Below, piece by piece: positions 43,033 to 52,838 of a stretch of DNA of 64,000 nucleotides (its first letter is position 1; every line of letters starts with the position of its first letter). The notes beneath the pieces are model-generated. The model saw only the letters and a program-made list of their open reading frames with translations. It searched no databases and was not told where the DNA came from. Source of the DNA: an uncultured Allomuricauda sp. (lineage in GTDB: Bacteria > Bacteroidota > Bacteroidia > Flavobacteriales > Flavobacteriaceae). The position numbers and the translations under genes were made by a program. The stretch spans positions 868,001-932,000 of the forward strand of contig NZ_CANMUU010000001.1 in assembly GCF_947501165.1 (NCBI RefSeq), in the 5' to 3' direction.

Positions 43033-44385
43033 ATGTTCAAAAAAATATTAATAGCGAACAGGGGAGAAATTGCCCTTCGAGTAATACGGACCTGCAAGGA
43101 AATGGGAATAAAAACCGTTGCAGTTTACTCAAAAGCTGATGAAGAAAGTCTACATGTTAGGTTTGCGGATGAAGCCGTATGTATTGGCCCTGCACCAAGT
43201 AGTGAATCCTATTTAAAAATACCCAACATTATTGCTGCTGCAGAAATAACTAATGCTGATGCCATTCATCCAGGGTACGGCTTTCTCTCTGAAAACTCCA
43301 AGTTTTCCAAGATTTGTGCGGAACACGAGATTAAATTTATCGGTGCTTCTGGTGAACAAATTGACAAAATGGGAGACAAGGCCACAGCTAAGGAAACTAT
43401 GAAAAAAGCTGGTGTTCCAACTATCCCTGGTTCCGAAGGATTATTGAAAGATGCTGCGGACGCCAAAAAAGTAGCCAAAAAAATGGGCTACCCTGTAATG
43501 ATCAAAGCCACTGCAGGTGGTGGTGGAAAAGGAATGCGTGCTATTTGGAGTGAGGATGAGCTGGAAAGCAACTTTGAAAGTGCTGTCCAAGAAGCTACAG
43601 CTGCATTTGGTAATGGCGGAATGTACATGGAGAAATTGATTGAGGAGCCAAGACACATTGAAATCCAAGTAGTAGGAGATCAATATGGAAAAGCTTGTCA
43701 CTTATCCGAAAGAGATTGCTCTGTACAGCGAAGACACCAAAAGTTAACGGAGGAGACACCTTCTCCCTTTATGACCGATAAACTTCGTGAAGAAATGGGT
43801 GCAGCGGCAGTTAAAGCTGCTGAATATATTAAATACGAAGGTGCAGGAACCGTGGAATTTTTGGTCGATAAGCACCGAAACTTCTACTTTATGGAGATGA
43901 ATACCCGTATTCAAGTGGAGCATCCTATCACGGAACAAGTAATAGACTATGATTTGATTCGTGAGCAAATTTTGGTTGCAGGTGGTGTTCCAATTTCTGG
44001 AAAAAACTATGTTCCGAAATTACATTCTATTGAGGTACGTATCAACGCAGAAGACCCATACAACAACTTTAGACCCTCTCCTGGGAAAATCACAACCTTG
44101 CATATGCCTGGAGGACATGGGGTACGTTTGGATACACATGTGTATGGCGGATACATTATCCCTCCAAACTATGATTCCATGGTGGCAAAGTTGATAACCA
44201 CAGCACAAACTCGGGAGGAGGCTATCAACAAGATGAGACGTGCCTTAGATGAGTTTGTTATCGAAGGTGTAAAAACAACCATACCATTTCACCGTCAATT
44301 GATGGATCACCCAGATTATTTGGCAGGAAACTACACCACCAAGTTCATGGAGGATTTTGAAATGGATGAAAAATATGATTACTAA
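43033..44385 (+). CDS. accC: acetyl-CoA carboxylase biotin carboxylase subunit
   Basis: A 450-residue ATP-grasp enzyme that carboxylates biotin on AccB. The start [22 protein letters not shown], the glycine-rich ATP loop [12 protein letters not shown], the [15 protein letters not shown] stretch and the catalytic [14 protein letters not shown] are all intact. Length is normal. It is closed by a terminator at 44391. Confidence 0.97.
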   Translation: MFKKILIANRGEIALRVIRTCKEMGIKTVAVYSKADEESLHVRFADEAVCIGPAPSSESYLKIPNIIAAAEITNADAIHPGYGFLSENSKFSKICAEHEIKFIGASGEQIDKMGDKATAKETMKKAGVPTIPGSEGLLKDAADAKKVAKKMGYPVMIKATAGGGGKGMRAIWSEDELESNFESAVQEATAAFGNGGMYMEKLIEEPRHIEIQVVGDQYGKACHLSERDCSVQRRHQKLTEETPSPFMTDKLREEMGAAAVKAAEYIKYEGAGTVEFLVDKHRNFYFMEMNTRIQVEHPITEQVIDYDLIREQILVAGGVPISGKNYVPKLHSIEVRINAEDPYNNFRPSPGKITTLHMPGGHGVRLDTHVYGGYIIPPNYDSMVAKLITTAQTREEAINKMRRALDEFVIEGVKTTIPFHRQLMDHPDYLAGNYTTKFMEDFEMDEKYDY

Positions 44386-44390
44386 ATAAG

Positions 44391-44414
44391 ACCCCGATTT
44401 ATCGGGGTTTTTTG
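44391..44414 (+). terminator. terminator after accC
   Basis: Arms ACCCCGA (44391-44397) and TCGGGGT (44402-44408) with a TTTA loop, followed by a run of six T. It sits tightly between accC and the next start at 44419. Confidence 0.88.
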
Positions 44415-44418
44415 TTCT

Positions 44419-45534
44419 ATGAAACTAAGTTATTGGGAATATAAAACCTGGTTTTCCAATATTGATTTCACTATAGTGGGCAGCGGTATTGTGGGGCTTA
44501 GTTGTGCTCTTTTTCTAAAAGAAAAGTACCCAAAGCGTAAAGTTTTGGTTTTAGAGAAGGGTCTTTTGCCCCAGGGAGCTAGTACCAAAAATGCAGGGTT
44601 TGCCTGTTTCGGAAGTATTTCTGAAATATTATCAGACCTAGAAACCCATTCGGAAGAAGAAGTACAGCAATTGGTCAAAACCAGATGGGAAGGCATCCAG
44701 TTATTACGTCAGATTTTGGGCGATAAAGCTTTGGACTATCAACAATATGGTGGTCATGAGGTTTTTTTGGAAGAAGATAGCGAGCTCTTCGAGAAGTGCA
44801 ACCAACAGTTAGACTATACAAATAAACTGCTACAACCTATTTTTGGGAGAAGCGTTTTTGAAAGAAGGAACAATGATTTTGGATTCACCAAAGTAAAAAG
44901 CCAATACATCACCCATACCTTGGAAGGACAAATTGATACTGGAAGTATGATGCAAGGTCTTTTAAAGCAATGCTCTTCTAAGGGTATTTTAGTGCTGAAC
45001 GGAATGGAGGTGAAAAAATTAGAAGAGCTCGGAAATAAGGTATCCGTTTTGGTAAATGATTTTGAATTTTTTACCCAAAAGGCTTTTGTGGCCACGAATG
45101 GTTTTGCTTCAAAACTGCTTTCAGGACTTAGGGTAAAACCAGCAAGAGCACAAGCATTGATTACAGAACCCATTCCCAATTTGAACATCAAAGGGACTTT
45201 TCATTTGGATGAAGGGTATTGTTATTTCAGAAATTTAGACAATCGTATTTTATTGGGAGGAGGGAGAAACTTGGATATTGAAGGTGAAGAAACTGCTGAA
45301 ATGGGAGAAACTGAACTTATCCAAAATAAATTGGAAAGTCTGCTGAAAGACGTTATTCTCCCCAATCAAGAATTCGAAATTGCTCAAAGATGGAGCGGTA
45401 TTATGGGGGTTGGCCACCAAAAAACACCAATTCTTGAAGCAATTTCGTCCAACATATTTTGTGGGGTAAGACTTGGTGGAATGGGCGTAGCACTCGGAAG
45501 CACAGTAGGAAAGGATTTGGCGGGGCTAGCATAG
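44419..45534 (+). CDS. FAD-dependent oxidoreductase (DAO family)
   Basis: A 371-residue flavoprotein. The N-terminal dinucleotide fold has FTIVGSGIVGLSCALFLK and the ribose-binding glutamate in VLVLEKG. GASTKNAGFACFGS matches the covalent or FAD-contact region of D-amino-acid oxidase-like enzymes. The C-terminal half contains RILLGGGRNLD and GVRLGGMGVALGS, closing the FAD site. The substrate is probably an amine or amino acid, but no neighbour narrows it. It starts only 34 bases after accC yet beyond a terminator. Confidence 0.85.
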   Translation: MKLSYWEYKTWFSNIDFTIVGSGIVGLSCALFLKEKYPKRKVLVLEKGLLPQGASTKNAGFACFGSISEILSDLETHSEEEVQQLVKTRWEGIQLLRQILGDKALDYQQYGGHEVFLEEDSELFEKCNQQLDYTNKLLQPIFGRSVFERRNNDFGFTKVKSQYITHTLEGQIDTGSMMQGLLKQCSSKGILVLNGMEVKKLEELGNKVSVLVNDFEFFTQKAFVATNGFASKLLSGLRVKPARAQALITEPIPNLNIKGTFHLDEGYCYFRNLDNRILLGGGRNLDIEGEETAEMGETELIQNKLESLLKDVILPNQEFEIAQRWSGIMGVGHQKTPILEAISSNIFCGVRLGGMGVALGSTVGKDLAGLA

Positions 45535-45650
45535 CTAAAAAAGCAATTTGGATATTCTTATATTCACATAATTTGATTGATGAAGTATGGGTGCAGTTTC
45601 TATCCTTTAATACAATCAATCAATAGGACAACTTTTGATAAACTTCATAT

Positions 45651-47321
45651 ATGAGCTTCTTAAAAGCACGCAATCCAAAACTTGCCGTTTATTTGACAAC
45701 ACTTCTTTTAATAGCGTGTGGAACGCAAAAACAAACATTCACAAAGAAGAATATCAAAACATCCCAGAAATTAATTGGGATTGAATTTTCAAAACAAAAG
45801 ATAGATACCCTTTACGGATATTTGGAGAGGAACAAAAAAGCATATGATTCCTTGCGCAAGTACCGTATTGCCAATGAGGTTTTTCCTGCCATTTTGTTTG
45901 ACCCCAAACCTAGCGGTTTTCAGATTCCCACCTTCAATGATACGGTTTCGACTTGGACGGTTTCAGATAATGTTCCTATGCCGGACTCCCGAAGTGAAAT
46001 AGCTTTCTTCACCATTCCAAAATTAGCTTCGCTAATAAAGAATAAGAAAATAACCTGTTTGGAGCTTACCCAATTCTATTTGGATAGGCTGAAAAAGTAC
46101 AGTCCGAAACTAGAATGTACCATTACTATAACGGAAGAACTCGCCTTGGAACGGGCAAGACAACTAGATAAAGAGCTTGCGCAAGGCCAGTACCGAGGAA
46201 TTTTACATGGCATCCCATATGGTGTTAAGGATTTAATGTCAGTTAAAGGTTATCCCACCACATGGGGTTCAGAACCCTACAAAACCCAACGTATTGAAGA
46301 AACCGCTACTGTTGTGGAACGTTTGGATGACGCTGGTGGAATTTTGGTGGCCAAATTAGTTTCTGGAGCTTTAGCTCGTGGCGATGTCTGGTTTGGAGGA
46401 AAAACCAGGAATCCCTGGGATGTTTCGAAAGGAGCCAGTGGTTCTTCAGCAGGGTCTGGCAGTGCAACTTCAGCGGGTTTGGTGCCTTTTGCCTTGGGCA
46501 CGGAAACTTTGGGTTCGATTACTTCACCCAGCTCAAAAAATGGAATAACAGGCTTAAGACCTACGTATGGTCGGGTAAGTAGACATGGGGTGATGAGCTT
46601 ATCGTGGTCAATGGACAAGGTAGGCCCCATGTGCAGAAATGCTGAAGATTGTGCCATTGTATTTAGCATTATTCAAGGAAAGGATGAAAAGGATAAAACA
46701 ACAACTTCAATTCCTTTTTCCTTTGACCCGACATTGGACATTAAAACGCTTAAAGTAGCCTATTTGAAAGATGATATTGAAAAGGATACTACAAAGGGCA
46801 AAAGCAATTTACTAAAGGCAATGACCACGTTTAAAAAAATGGGGATTCAACCAACTCCTGTAAGTCTGCCCATCGACGTACCTTATGATGGATTTGACAT
46901 TATCTTACGATCGGAATCAGGTGCGTTTTTTGATGAATTGGTACGATCAGGGGAGGTCGATGTAATGGTGGAACAACACAAGAGGTCGCGTGCAAATTCA
47001 TTGAGACAATCCCGTTTTATTCCCGCAGTGGAATATTTGCAGGCCAATCGACATAGACAGGTCCTTATCGAAAAGATGCATCAGATAATGAAGGATTATG
47101 ATGTGTTGATATCCCCTTCTTTCGGAAACAGGCAGTTGGTCATTACGAACCTAACAGGGCATCCGGTTATAGCCATACCTACGGGTTTGGATGATGAAAA
47201 ACTCCCTACAAGTCTAACCTTGGTAGGGAATCTTTATGACGAAGGAAAAATACTTTTGTTGGCCAAGTACTTTCAAGAAGTCACAGAGTATGAAGAACTA
47301 CACCCGGAAGGTTACGATTAA
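45651..47321 (+). CDS. amidase signature family hydrolase, lipoprotein
   Basis: A 556-residue enzyme with a lipoprotein signal (lipobox LIACG, Cys near residue 24), so it acts outside the cytoplasm. The Ser-cisSer-Lys machinery is present: Lys in PYGVKDLMSV, Ser in GASGSSAGSGSATSAG and the nucleophile region GTETLGSITSPSS. Family members hydrolyse amides, and most known ones are cytoplasmic, so membrane anchoring is notable. An inverted repeat (TTGATTGAT near 45573, ATCAATCAA near 45615) lies upstream and might be a control site. Its end overlaps the convergent ABC ATPase gene by four bases. Confidence 0.9.
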   Translation: MSFLKARNPKLAVYLTTLLLIACGTQKQTFTKKNIKTSQKLIGIEFSKQKIDTLYGYLERNKKAYDSLRKYRIANEVFPAILFDPKPSGFQIPTFNDTVSTWTVSDNVPMPDSRSEIAFFTIPKLASLIKNKKITCLELTQFYLDRLKKYSPKLECTITITEELALERARQLDKELAQGQYRGILHGIPYGVKDLMSVKGYPTTWGSEPYKTQRIEETATVVERLDDAGGILVAKLVSGALARGDVWFGGKTRNPWDVSKGASGSSAGSGSATSAGLVPFALGTETLGSITSPSSKNGITGLRPTYGRVSRHGVMSLSWSMDKVGPMCRNAEDCAIVFSIIQGKDEKDKTTTSIPFSFDPTLDIKTLKVAYLKDDIEKDTTKGKSNLLKAMTTFKKMGIQPTPVSLPIDVPYDGFDIILRSESGAFFDELVRSGEVDVMVEQHKRSRANSLRQSRFIPAVEYLQANRHRQVLIEKMHQIMKDYDVLISPSFGNRQLVITNLTGHPVIAIPTGLDDEKLPTSLTLVGNLYDEGKILLLAKYFQEVTEYEELHPEGYD

Positions 47322-47980
47322 ATCATTCTTCCATCCAAAAGATTGATAACCCTTGAACCGTATGCTGCATTTTTCTCGGAATGGGTCACTTGAATAATGG
47401 TTACGCCTTCATCGTTCAATTTCTTGAAAAGCTCCATGATTTCCTCTCCTTGTTTGGAATTTAGGTTTCCTGTTGGTTCATCTGCCAAAATGAGTTTTGG
47501 ATTGGAAATCAAAGCCCTGGCAATTCCAACCAATTGTTGCTGTCCACCACTCAGTTGCGCAGGAAAGAGATCCTTTTTTCCTACGATATTAAATCGGTCC
47601 AACATATCGGCAACTTTAGCTTTTCTTTCTGAAGAGCTGTATTTTTTATAAAGTAAAGGCATCTCCAAGTTTTCCTTTACAGTTAGGTCATCCAACAAAT
47701 GATACGATTGGAAAACAAAACCTATATATTCTTTATACAGATTTGACCTGTGTTTTTCCTTTAAGGAATGAACCGATTCATCCAAAAAATGATATTCGCC
47801 TTCGTCAAAACCATCCAGCATTCCAATGACGTTGAGCAATGTGGATTTACCAGACCCAGAGGGACCCATAATGGAGATAAACTCACCTTCGGACACCTCA
47901 AAATTGATATCCTTTAGCAGAAAAATACGTTGGCCACCTGAGTTGACCCATTTGAAGATGTTTTTTAATTGTAATAACAT
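47318..47980 (-). CDS. ABC transporter ATPase (MacB/LolD-like)
   Basis: A 220-residue cytoplasmic ATPase. Walker A GPSGSGKST, Q-loop in VFQSYHLLDDL, signature LSGGQQQLVGIARAL, Walker B LILADEPTGNL and the switch His in VTHSEKN are all intact. The length and LADEPTGNL form place it with the LolD/MacB-type ATPases that serve FtsX-fold permeases. It is the last gene of the leftward permease array, 22 bases after the nearest permease, and the only ATPase of the cluster in view, so it likely powers several or all of them. Confidence 0.95.
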   Translation of the reverse strand: MLLQLKNIFKWVNSGGQRIFLLKDINFEVSEGEFISIMGPSGSGKSTLLNVIGMLDGFDEGEYHFLDESVHSLKEKHRSNLYKEYIGFVFQSYHLLDDLTVKENLEMPLLYKKYSSSERKAKVADMLDRFNIVGKKDLFPAQLSGGQQQLVGIARALISNPKLILADEPTGNLNSKQGEEIMELFKKLNDEGVTIIQVTHSEKNAAYGSRVINLLDGRMI

Positions 47981-48002
47981 AACATTGTTTTTATTCTAAG
48001 TT

Positions 48003-50378
48003 TTATTCTTGTCTCAATGCGTTTGCAGGACTACTCTTTGCCGCCATTAGGGATTGACCCGCAACCGTAAACATGGCAATTATTAGAGCAGTACATCCTG
48101 CACCTAGAAAATACCAAATCCGTAAAGGTATGCGATAGGCAAAATCAGATAGCCAGTCGTTTGCCATGAGATAGGCGATTGGCAAGGTTATGACCATGGC
48201 TGCCATAACTAGTTTAACAAATTCGCTGGATAACATCATAAAGGCTTGTGATGTGGTCTGCCCCAATACTTTTCTGATACTTACCTCCTTTTTCCTGAGC
48301 TGAGCAGTAAAGGTCACTAATCCGAATAGTCCTAAACATGAAATTAAAATTGCAAGTCCTGCTAAATACTTGGATAAGGAAGCCACCCTTTGCTCAGACA
48401 GGTAGAGTTGTTCGTATTGGGCATCCAAAAAATCAAAATCAAAAGGAAGTCCAGGATTGAATTTTTCGAATAATTGGGTAAGTGCAGCTATGGTTTTCTT
48501 TTCTTCGCCGGCCTTTATTTTTACTAATAACGTACTTATCCATTCTGACCGGCAGACAAGAGCCATAGGCGTGATTTCATCATATAGGGATTGAATATTG
48601 AAATCCTTCACCACTCCTATTATTTCTCGATTTGGACCGCGCATGTCAATAACAGTTCCAATCGGGTTCTCAAGGCCCATTAGTTCTACAGCGGTTTCAT
48701 TTAATATTATTTTAGAATTGTTATTGGGAACCTCATTGATATAGGAACGGCCTTCCTTCATTTCAATACCCATAGTCTCTATAAAATCTGGACCCACATG
48801 GGCATGCCTAAACGTAAATTTCTTGGATTCTTCGCTTTGACCTGGCCACCTATGATTGGAAGAGGAATTACTAAAGTTGGTCATATCACCCTGCATATAA
48901 GAAGCATTTACAACTCCAGGAATCATTCTTGCTTCCTCGAGAAAAGTCTCCATATTGTTTACCAACCCATCTTGGCGTTCAATGGTAATAATATTGTCTT
49001 TGTTGTACCCTAGATTTTTGGATTGAATAAAATCCAACTGCATGTAAATAATACTAACGGCAACAATCAACAAAATAGAAATACTGAATTGAAAAATAAC
49101 CAGACCTTTGCGTATTACATGATCTCCACTGGAAGTGGGCAATTTTCCTTTTAAAACACTTATTGCCTTAAACTTTGTAAGATAGAAAGCAGGATAACTA
49201 CCGGATATTAAACCCGTCACCACGGCAATCCCTGCTATTACAAGAATGAGACTAATGCTAAAAGGGAATTCTAGCTGCTTTCCAGTGATATTGCTGAACC
49301 AAGGTAAAATTAGGGCTACCATGGCATAGGCAACAATCATAGAAAAGCAAGCAAGCAATACGGACTCGGTTAAAAACTGAAAAATCAAGGAACTTTTTTC
49401 AGCACCTACCACCTTTTTTACCCCGATTTCCTTTATTCTCTTCGTGGCCTTGGCAGTGGATAGGTTCATAAAGTTAATGCACGCAATAATGAGTATAAAT
49501 AAAGCAACTATGGACAAAAGGATTACATAGGTAATTCGTCCTCCAGATTTTTTTCCATTCACAAAACGATTTTTCAAATAATTGTCGGCATATAGTCCAA
49601 AGAAAACACTTGCTTGATTTTCAGAATCCTTCTTTTTAATGAGATCCTCTATTTTCGAATTAAAGGATTCAATTCCAACGCCTGTCTTTAAAAGCGCATA
49701 CATGCTAGAACTATTACTTCCCCAGTGAATATCGTTAATGTCCCTGTTTTGCAGGAACTTTTTGTAGGAAAGCACAAAATCAAAATCTTGGGAGGAGTTC
49801 TTAGGGATTTCAAAAATCCCATTGATAGTAAAAACATCTTCCAGTCCATCTTCTCCGTTTTTAATGATGAGACTTTTTCCAACTGGAAAGCCTTCGGACT
49901 CAAATAGGTTTTCCGCCATTTCTTTTGAAATGACCACTGAGTTCACATCACGCAAGACCGTATTCATATCACCAGCAAGAAGTGGAAAGGAGAACAGTTT
50001 AAAGTAATCTTCGCTGGCAAAGAACCCGGTACTAGCGAGCTTTTTATCTTCAGTTTGTAGCATGGCGTTTCCATTTATTCTAAAAACGGCCACCGCTTGC
50101 TCAACCTCCGGGACTTCCTGTTGTAAAGTCGTGAGCATCAAACTAGAATTTGATTGGTAGGTGTTCAACGAGCCTTGGCCATTTGGCACATGTCTGAAAA
50201 CCTGGTACAATTGCTCTTTGTTGGCATGGAATTGGTCTTTTACCACCTCATCCTTCACCCATAAAAAAACAAGGAGCACACAGGTCAAGCTTGATGATAA
50301 CCCAACTAGGTTGATAAAGAAGGTACTTTTGTCTCGGGAAATGTTCCTTAGGAACAGTCTGATATGATTTTTGAGCAT
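48003..50378 (-). CDS. MacB/FtsX-type ABC permease, array copy 1 (next to the ATPase)
   Basis: A 791-residue inner-membrane protein with two FtsX halves. Helix one (about residues 20-42) is followed by a large periplasmic domain (to about 285), three helices, a linker helix near 430, a second periplasmic domain (to about 685) and three final helices. The coupling segments KRIKEIGVKKVVGAEKSSLI and KKEVSIRKVLGQTTSQAFM face the ATPase. The end is ANALRQE, the most divergent of the set, and the start MLKNHIRLFLRNISRDK also differs. IGVVKDFNIQSLYDEI puts it in the majority subgroup. Confidence 0.92.
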   Translation of the reverse strand: MLKNHIRLFLRNISRDKSTFFINLVGLSSSLTCVLLVFLWVKDEVVKDQFHANKEQLYQVFRHVPNGQGSLNTYQSNSSLMLTTLQQEVPEVEQAVAVFRINGNAMLQTEDKKLASTGFFASEDYFKLFSFPLLAGDMNTVLRDVNSVVISKEMAENLFESEGFPVGKSLIIKNGEDGLEDVFTINGIFEIPKNSSQDFDFVLSYKKFLQNRDINDIHWGSNSSSMYALLKTGVGIESFNSKIEDLIKKKDSENQASVFFGLYADNYLKNRFVNGKKSGGRITYVILLSIVALFILIIACINFMNLSTAKATKRIKEIGVKKVVGAEKSSLIFQFLTESVLLACFSMIVAYAMVALILPWFSNITGKQLEFPFSISLILVIAGIAVVTGLISGSYPAFYLTKFKAISVLKGKLPTSSGDHVIRKGLVIFQFSISILLIVAVSIIYMQLDFIQSKNLGYNKDNIITIERQDGLVNNMETFLEEARMIPGVVNASYMQGDMTNFSNSSSNHRWPGQSEESKKFTFRHAHVGPDFIETMGIEMKEGRSYINEVPNNNSKIILNETAVELMGLENPIGTVIDMRGPNREIIGVVKDFNIQSLYDEITPMALVCRSEWISTLLVKIKAGEEKKTIAALTQLFEKFNPGLPFDFDFLDAQYEQLYLSEQRVASLSKYLAGLAILISCLGLFGLVTFTAQLRKKEVSIRKVLGQTTSQAFMMLSSEFVKLVMAAMVITLPIAYLMANDWLSDFAYRIPLRIWYFLGAGCTALIIAMFTVAGQSLMAAKSSPANALRQE

Positions 50379-50399
50379 GGTTTTCTGTTCTATACTTTA

Positions 50400-52814
50400 T
50401 TATTCGGTCCTTAAACTTTTCACAGGATTTGCCAATGCTGATTTTATCGTTTTGGTGCTGATGGTTAATACTGCAATAAGAAGAACCAGAACTCCAGAAA
50501 AGGCAAAAAAGTGCCAACTTAAGTTAATACGATTCGCATAATCTTGGAGCCATTCGTTGGCAAACCACCATGCTATCGGAGTAGAAATGACAAAAGCAAT
50601 AAGAACCAATTTTAGATAGTCTTTGGTCAATAAATAAGTCACTGAAGCTACGCTAGCACCAATTACTTTTCGAACGCCTATTTCTTTGGTGCGCTGGTTT
50701 GTGATAAGCATTGACATGGCAAACAAGCCTACACAGCTCAGAAGTATTGCGATGATGGAGCCGCTTGTAATTAGAGCAGCCATTGTTTTCTCCCGTCTAA
50801 AGGTTCTATCTACATTTTCATCCAAAAAAGAACCCAAGAACTCTGCATTGGGCTCTATTTTTTTAAATGCATTTTCAATAGAGGTAAAAGAATCCGCCAT
50901 ATTTGAGGAGGCTACTTTAACATAAGCATATGTCAATCCACGTTCTCTATCCAAGAAAAAAGTGAGAGGTTCTATGGTCTTTGAGATATCCTGAAAATTG
51001 TAATCCTTGACCACTCCAATTATGGCAAATGACACACTGTCGCCTGCTGGTAGGAAAGCAGTTAACGGGGTTTCTTCTTCCAATTCTCTAGCCATGCTTT
51101 CATTAATAAGAACGGCTTGTGTATCACTTTCTCTTGCGATATCAAAGGTTCGGCCCTCTTTCAACTCAAGCCCCAAGGTCTTGATGTAATCGTAATCAAC
51201 GGTTAATGCATTTGTACGAACATTTTTTCCTTTGTATTCAAAGCCCCAAACACTGGAAGATTGACTACCGTCCCTTCCTCTTCCCAAATTGTTGTCAGCT
51301 GCAGTGATTGCTATGATATTTGGATTGTTCTTTAGTTCTTCGCGAAGTAGATTGACCACATCATAACTATCCTTTTTCCCGTTTAAAGGAAATGAAAGAA
51401 CCTGTTCTTTGTCGTAGCCCAAATCTTTATTGCGCATGTAATCGAGCTGTTCGTTAAGAATAAATGTGCCACTAATCAGTAAAATGGCTATTCCAAACTG
51501 TAATACGATTAATGCATCACGCAGATGATTCTTCCCAGAGGAATCCAACTTTCCTTTCAAGGATTGAACAGTAGTTAAGCGGCTTAGTAAAAGCGCTGGA
51601 TATCCCCCAACGATCAGGGATATTACCAATACCAAAAGTAGCGCTATAAAAAGAATGATGGGAGATAACAGAATATCAAAGGTCGCACCGGTATCGAACA
51701 GAGTCTTAAAATTGTCCTTTAATAAGAAACTCAATAGGACCCCAGTACCTAACGAGATTATAAAGACGATTAGACTCTCTCCCCAAAACTGAAGAAAGAG
51801 CTGCCGTTTCTCTGCACCTAGGGTTTTGCGCATTCCAATTTCCCTAAGTCGTTGCGCGCTTTTGGCAATACTCATATTGACAAAATTGACGCAGGCTATA
51901 AATAATATAAGGAAGGCCACCCCTAGAACTAAGAATACTTTCGCCCTGCTTATTTCAACATAGCCCTTATTGTAGCTTACAAAGCGCATATCTGTTACAG
52001 GTAAAAGTCCTAACTGGAGAAAATTCCCATTTGCATTGGGCAGCGCTCCATCGCGCTTCAGGTTTTCACTTGCTCCTTGGTAATGTAAATTGGTAAAAGC
52101 CCTGCTGTTTTCTTCAAATGTTTTGGCTGAAACCGATTCTTCCAACTGGACGAAAACACTATGATATTGGGCATTCCAACGTTCTTTTGTTTCTTCATAC
52201 TCCGGATGCTTCTCAAAGGGCAACGCAATATCAAATTCAATCGAACTATTCTCGGGTTCATCTGCAGAAACCGCCCTCACAATAAACGGTTTATTTTTTC
52301 CATTGATTAAAACGGTCACGGTTTTTCCAATGGGATGTTCATCACCAAATAACTTAGTTGCGGTACTTTTTGTGATTACCGTAGAAGAAACATCAGTCAA
52401 GATATTTTCCCGTACTCCCTGGAGTACGGGAAAACTGAACATTTCAAAAAAATCGCCATCAACATAGACGGCATCCAGGCCCAGCTCTTTTTCATTGTAA
52501 ATCGTTAAGGCCTCCTCTTCAACAAATCGAGTTATTTTATCTATGCCAGGCACTTCAGTTTCTAGAGCTGCAGCAAAGGGGGTTGGATGGCTTGTTCCAA
52601 CCTCGGTTCCCTTTGGAATTTGCCATGTTATAAATACTTTATAAAGCTTATCTCCATTGGAATGGAAATCATTATAAGAAAGCTCATGAAGTGAATCCAT
52701 GGTCAAAAGAGTTGCCACTCCAAAGGCAATGGACAAGCCGAGTATTCCAATTATAGTGAACAGTCTATTTTTCCATAGATTTCGTAAGGCAATTTTCACA
52801 TAGTTTTTGAACAT
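50400..52814 (-). CDS. MacB/FtsX-type ABC permease, array copy 2
   Basis: 804 residues with the same duplicated FtsX layout. It starts MFKNYVKIALRNLWKNRLFT and ends ANPVKSLRTE. Coupling segments are RLREIGMRKTLGAEKRQLFL and RTKEIGVRKVIGASVASVTYL. The first periplasmic domain includes a long insert (GASENLKRDGALPNANGN, about residue 240) absent from copy 1. It is separated by 21 bases from copy 1 and by 24 from copy 3. Members of this family export peptides, macrolides or lipoproteins or transmit force to periplasmic enzymes; the cargo here is unknown. Confidence 0.92.
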   Translation of the reverse strand: MFKNYVKIALRNLWKNRLFTIIGILGLSIAFGVATLLTMDSLHELSYNDFHSNGDKLYKVFITWQIPKGTEVGTSHPTPFAAALETEVPGIDKITRFVEEEALTIYNEKELGLDAVYVDGDFFEMFSFPVLQGVRENILTDVSSTVITKSTATKLFGDEHPIGKTVTVLINGKNKPFIVRAVSADEPENSSIEFDIALPFEKHPEYEETKERWNAQYHSVFVQLEESVSAKTFEENSRAFTNLHYQGASENLKRDGALPNANGNFLQLGLLPVTDMRFVSYNKGYVEISRAKVFLVLGVAFLILFIACVNFVNMSIAKSAQRLREIGMRKTLGAEKRQLFLQFWGESLIVFIISLGTGVLLSFLLKDNFKTLFDTGATFDILLSPIILFIALLLVLVISLIVGGYPALLLSRLTTVQSLKGKLDSSGKNHLRDALIVLQFGIAILLISGTFILNEQLDYMRNKDLGYDKEQVLSFPLNGKKDSYDVVNLLREELKNNPNIIAITAADNNLGRGRDGSQSSSVWGFEYKGKNVRTNALTVDYDYIKTLGLELKEGRTFDIARESDTQAVLINESMARELEEETPLTAFLPAGDSVSFAIIGVVKDYNFQDISKTIEPLTFFLDRERGLTYAYVKVASSNMADSFTSIENAFKKIEPNAEFLGSFLDENVDRTFRREKTMAALITSGSIIAILLSCVGLFAMSMLITNQRTKEIGVRKVIGASVASVTYLLTKDYLKLVLIAFVISTPIAWWFANEWLQDYANRINLSWHFFAFSGVLVLLIAVLTISTKTIKSALANPVKSLRTE

Positions 52815-52838
52815 AATGGTTCGTTTTTAATTGATTTC

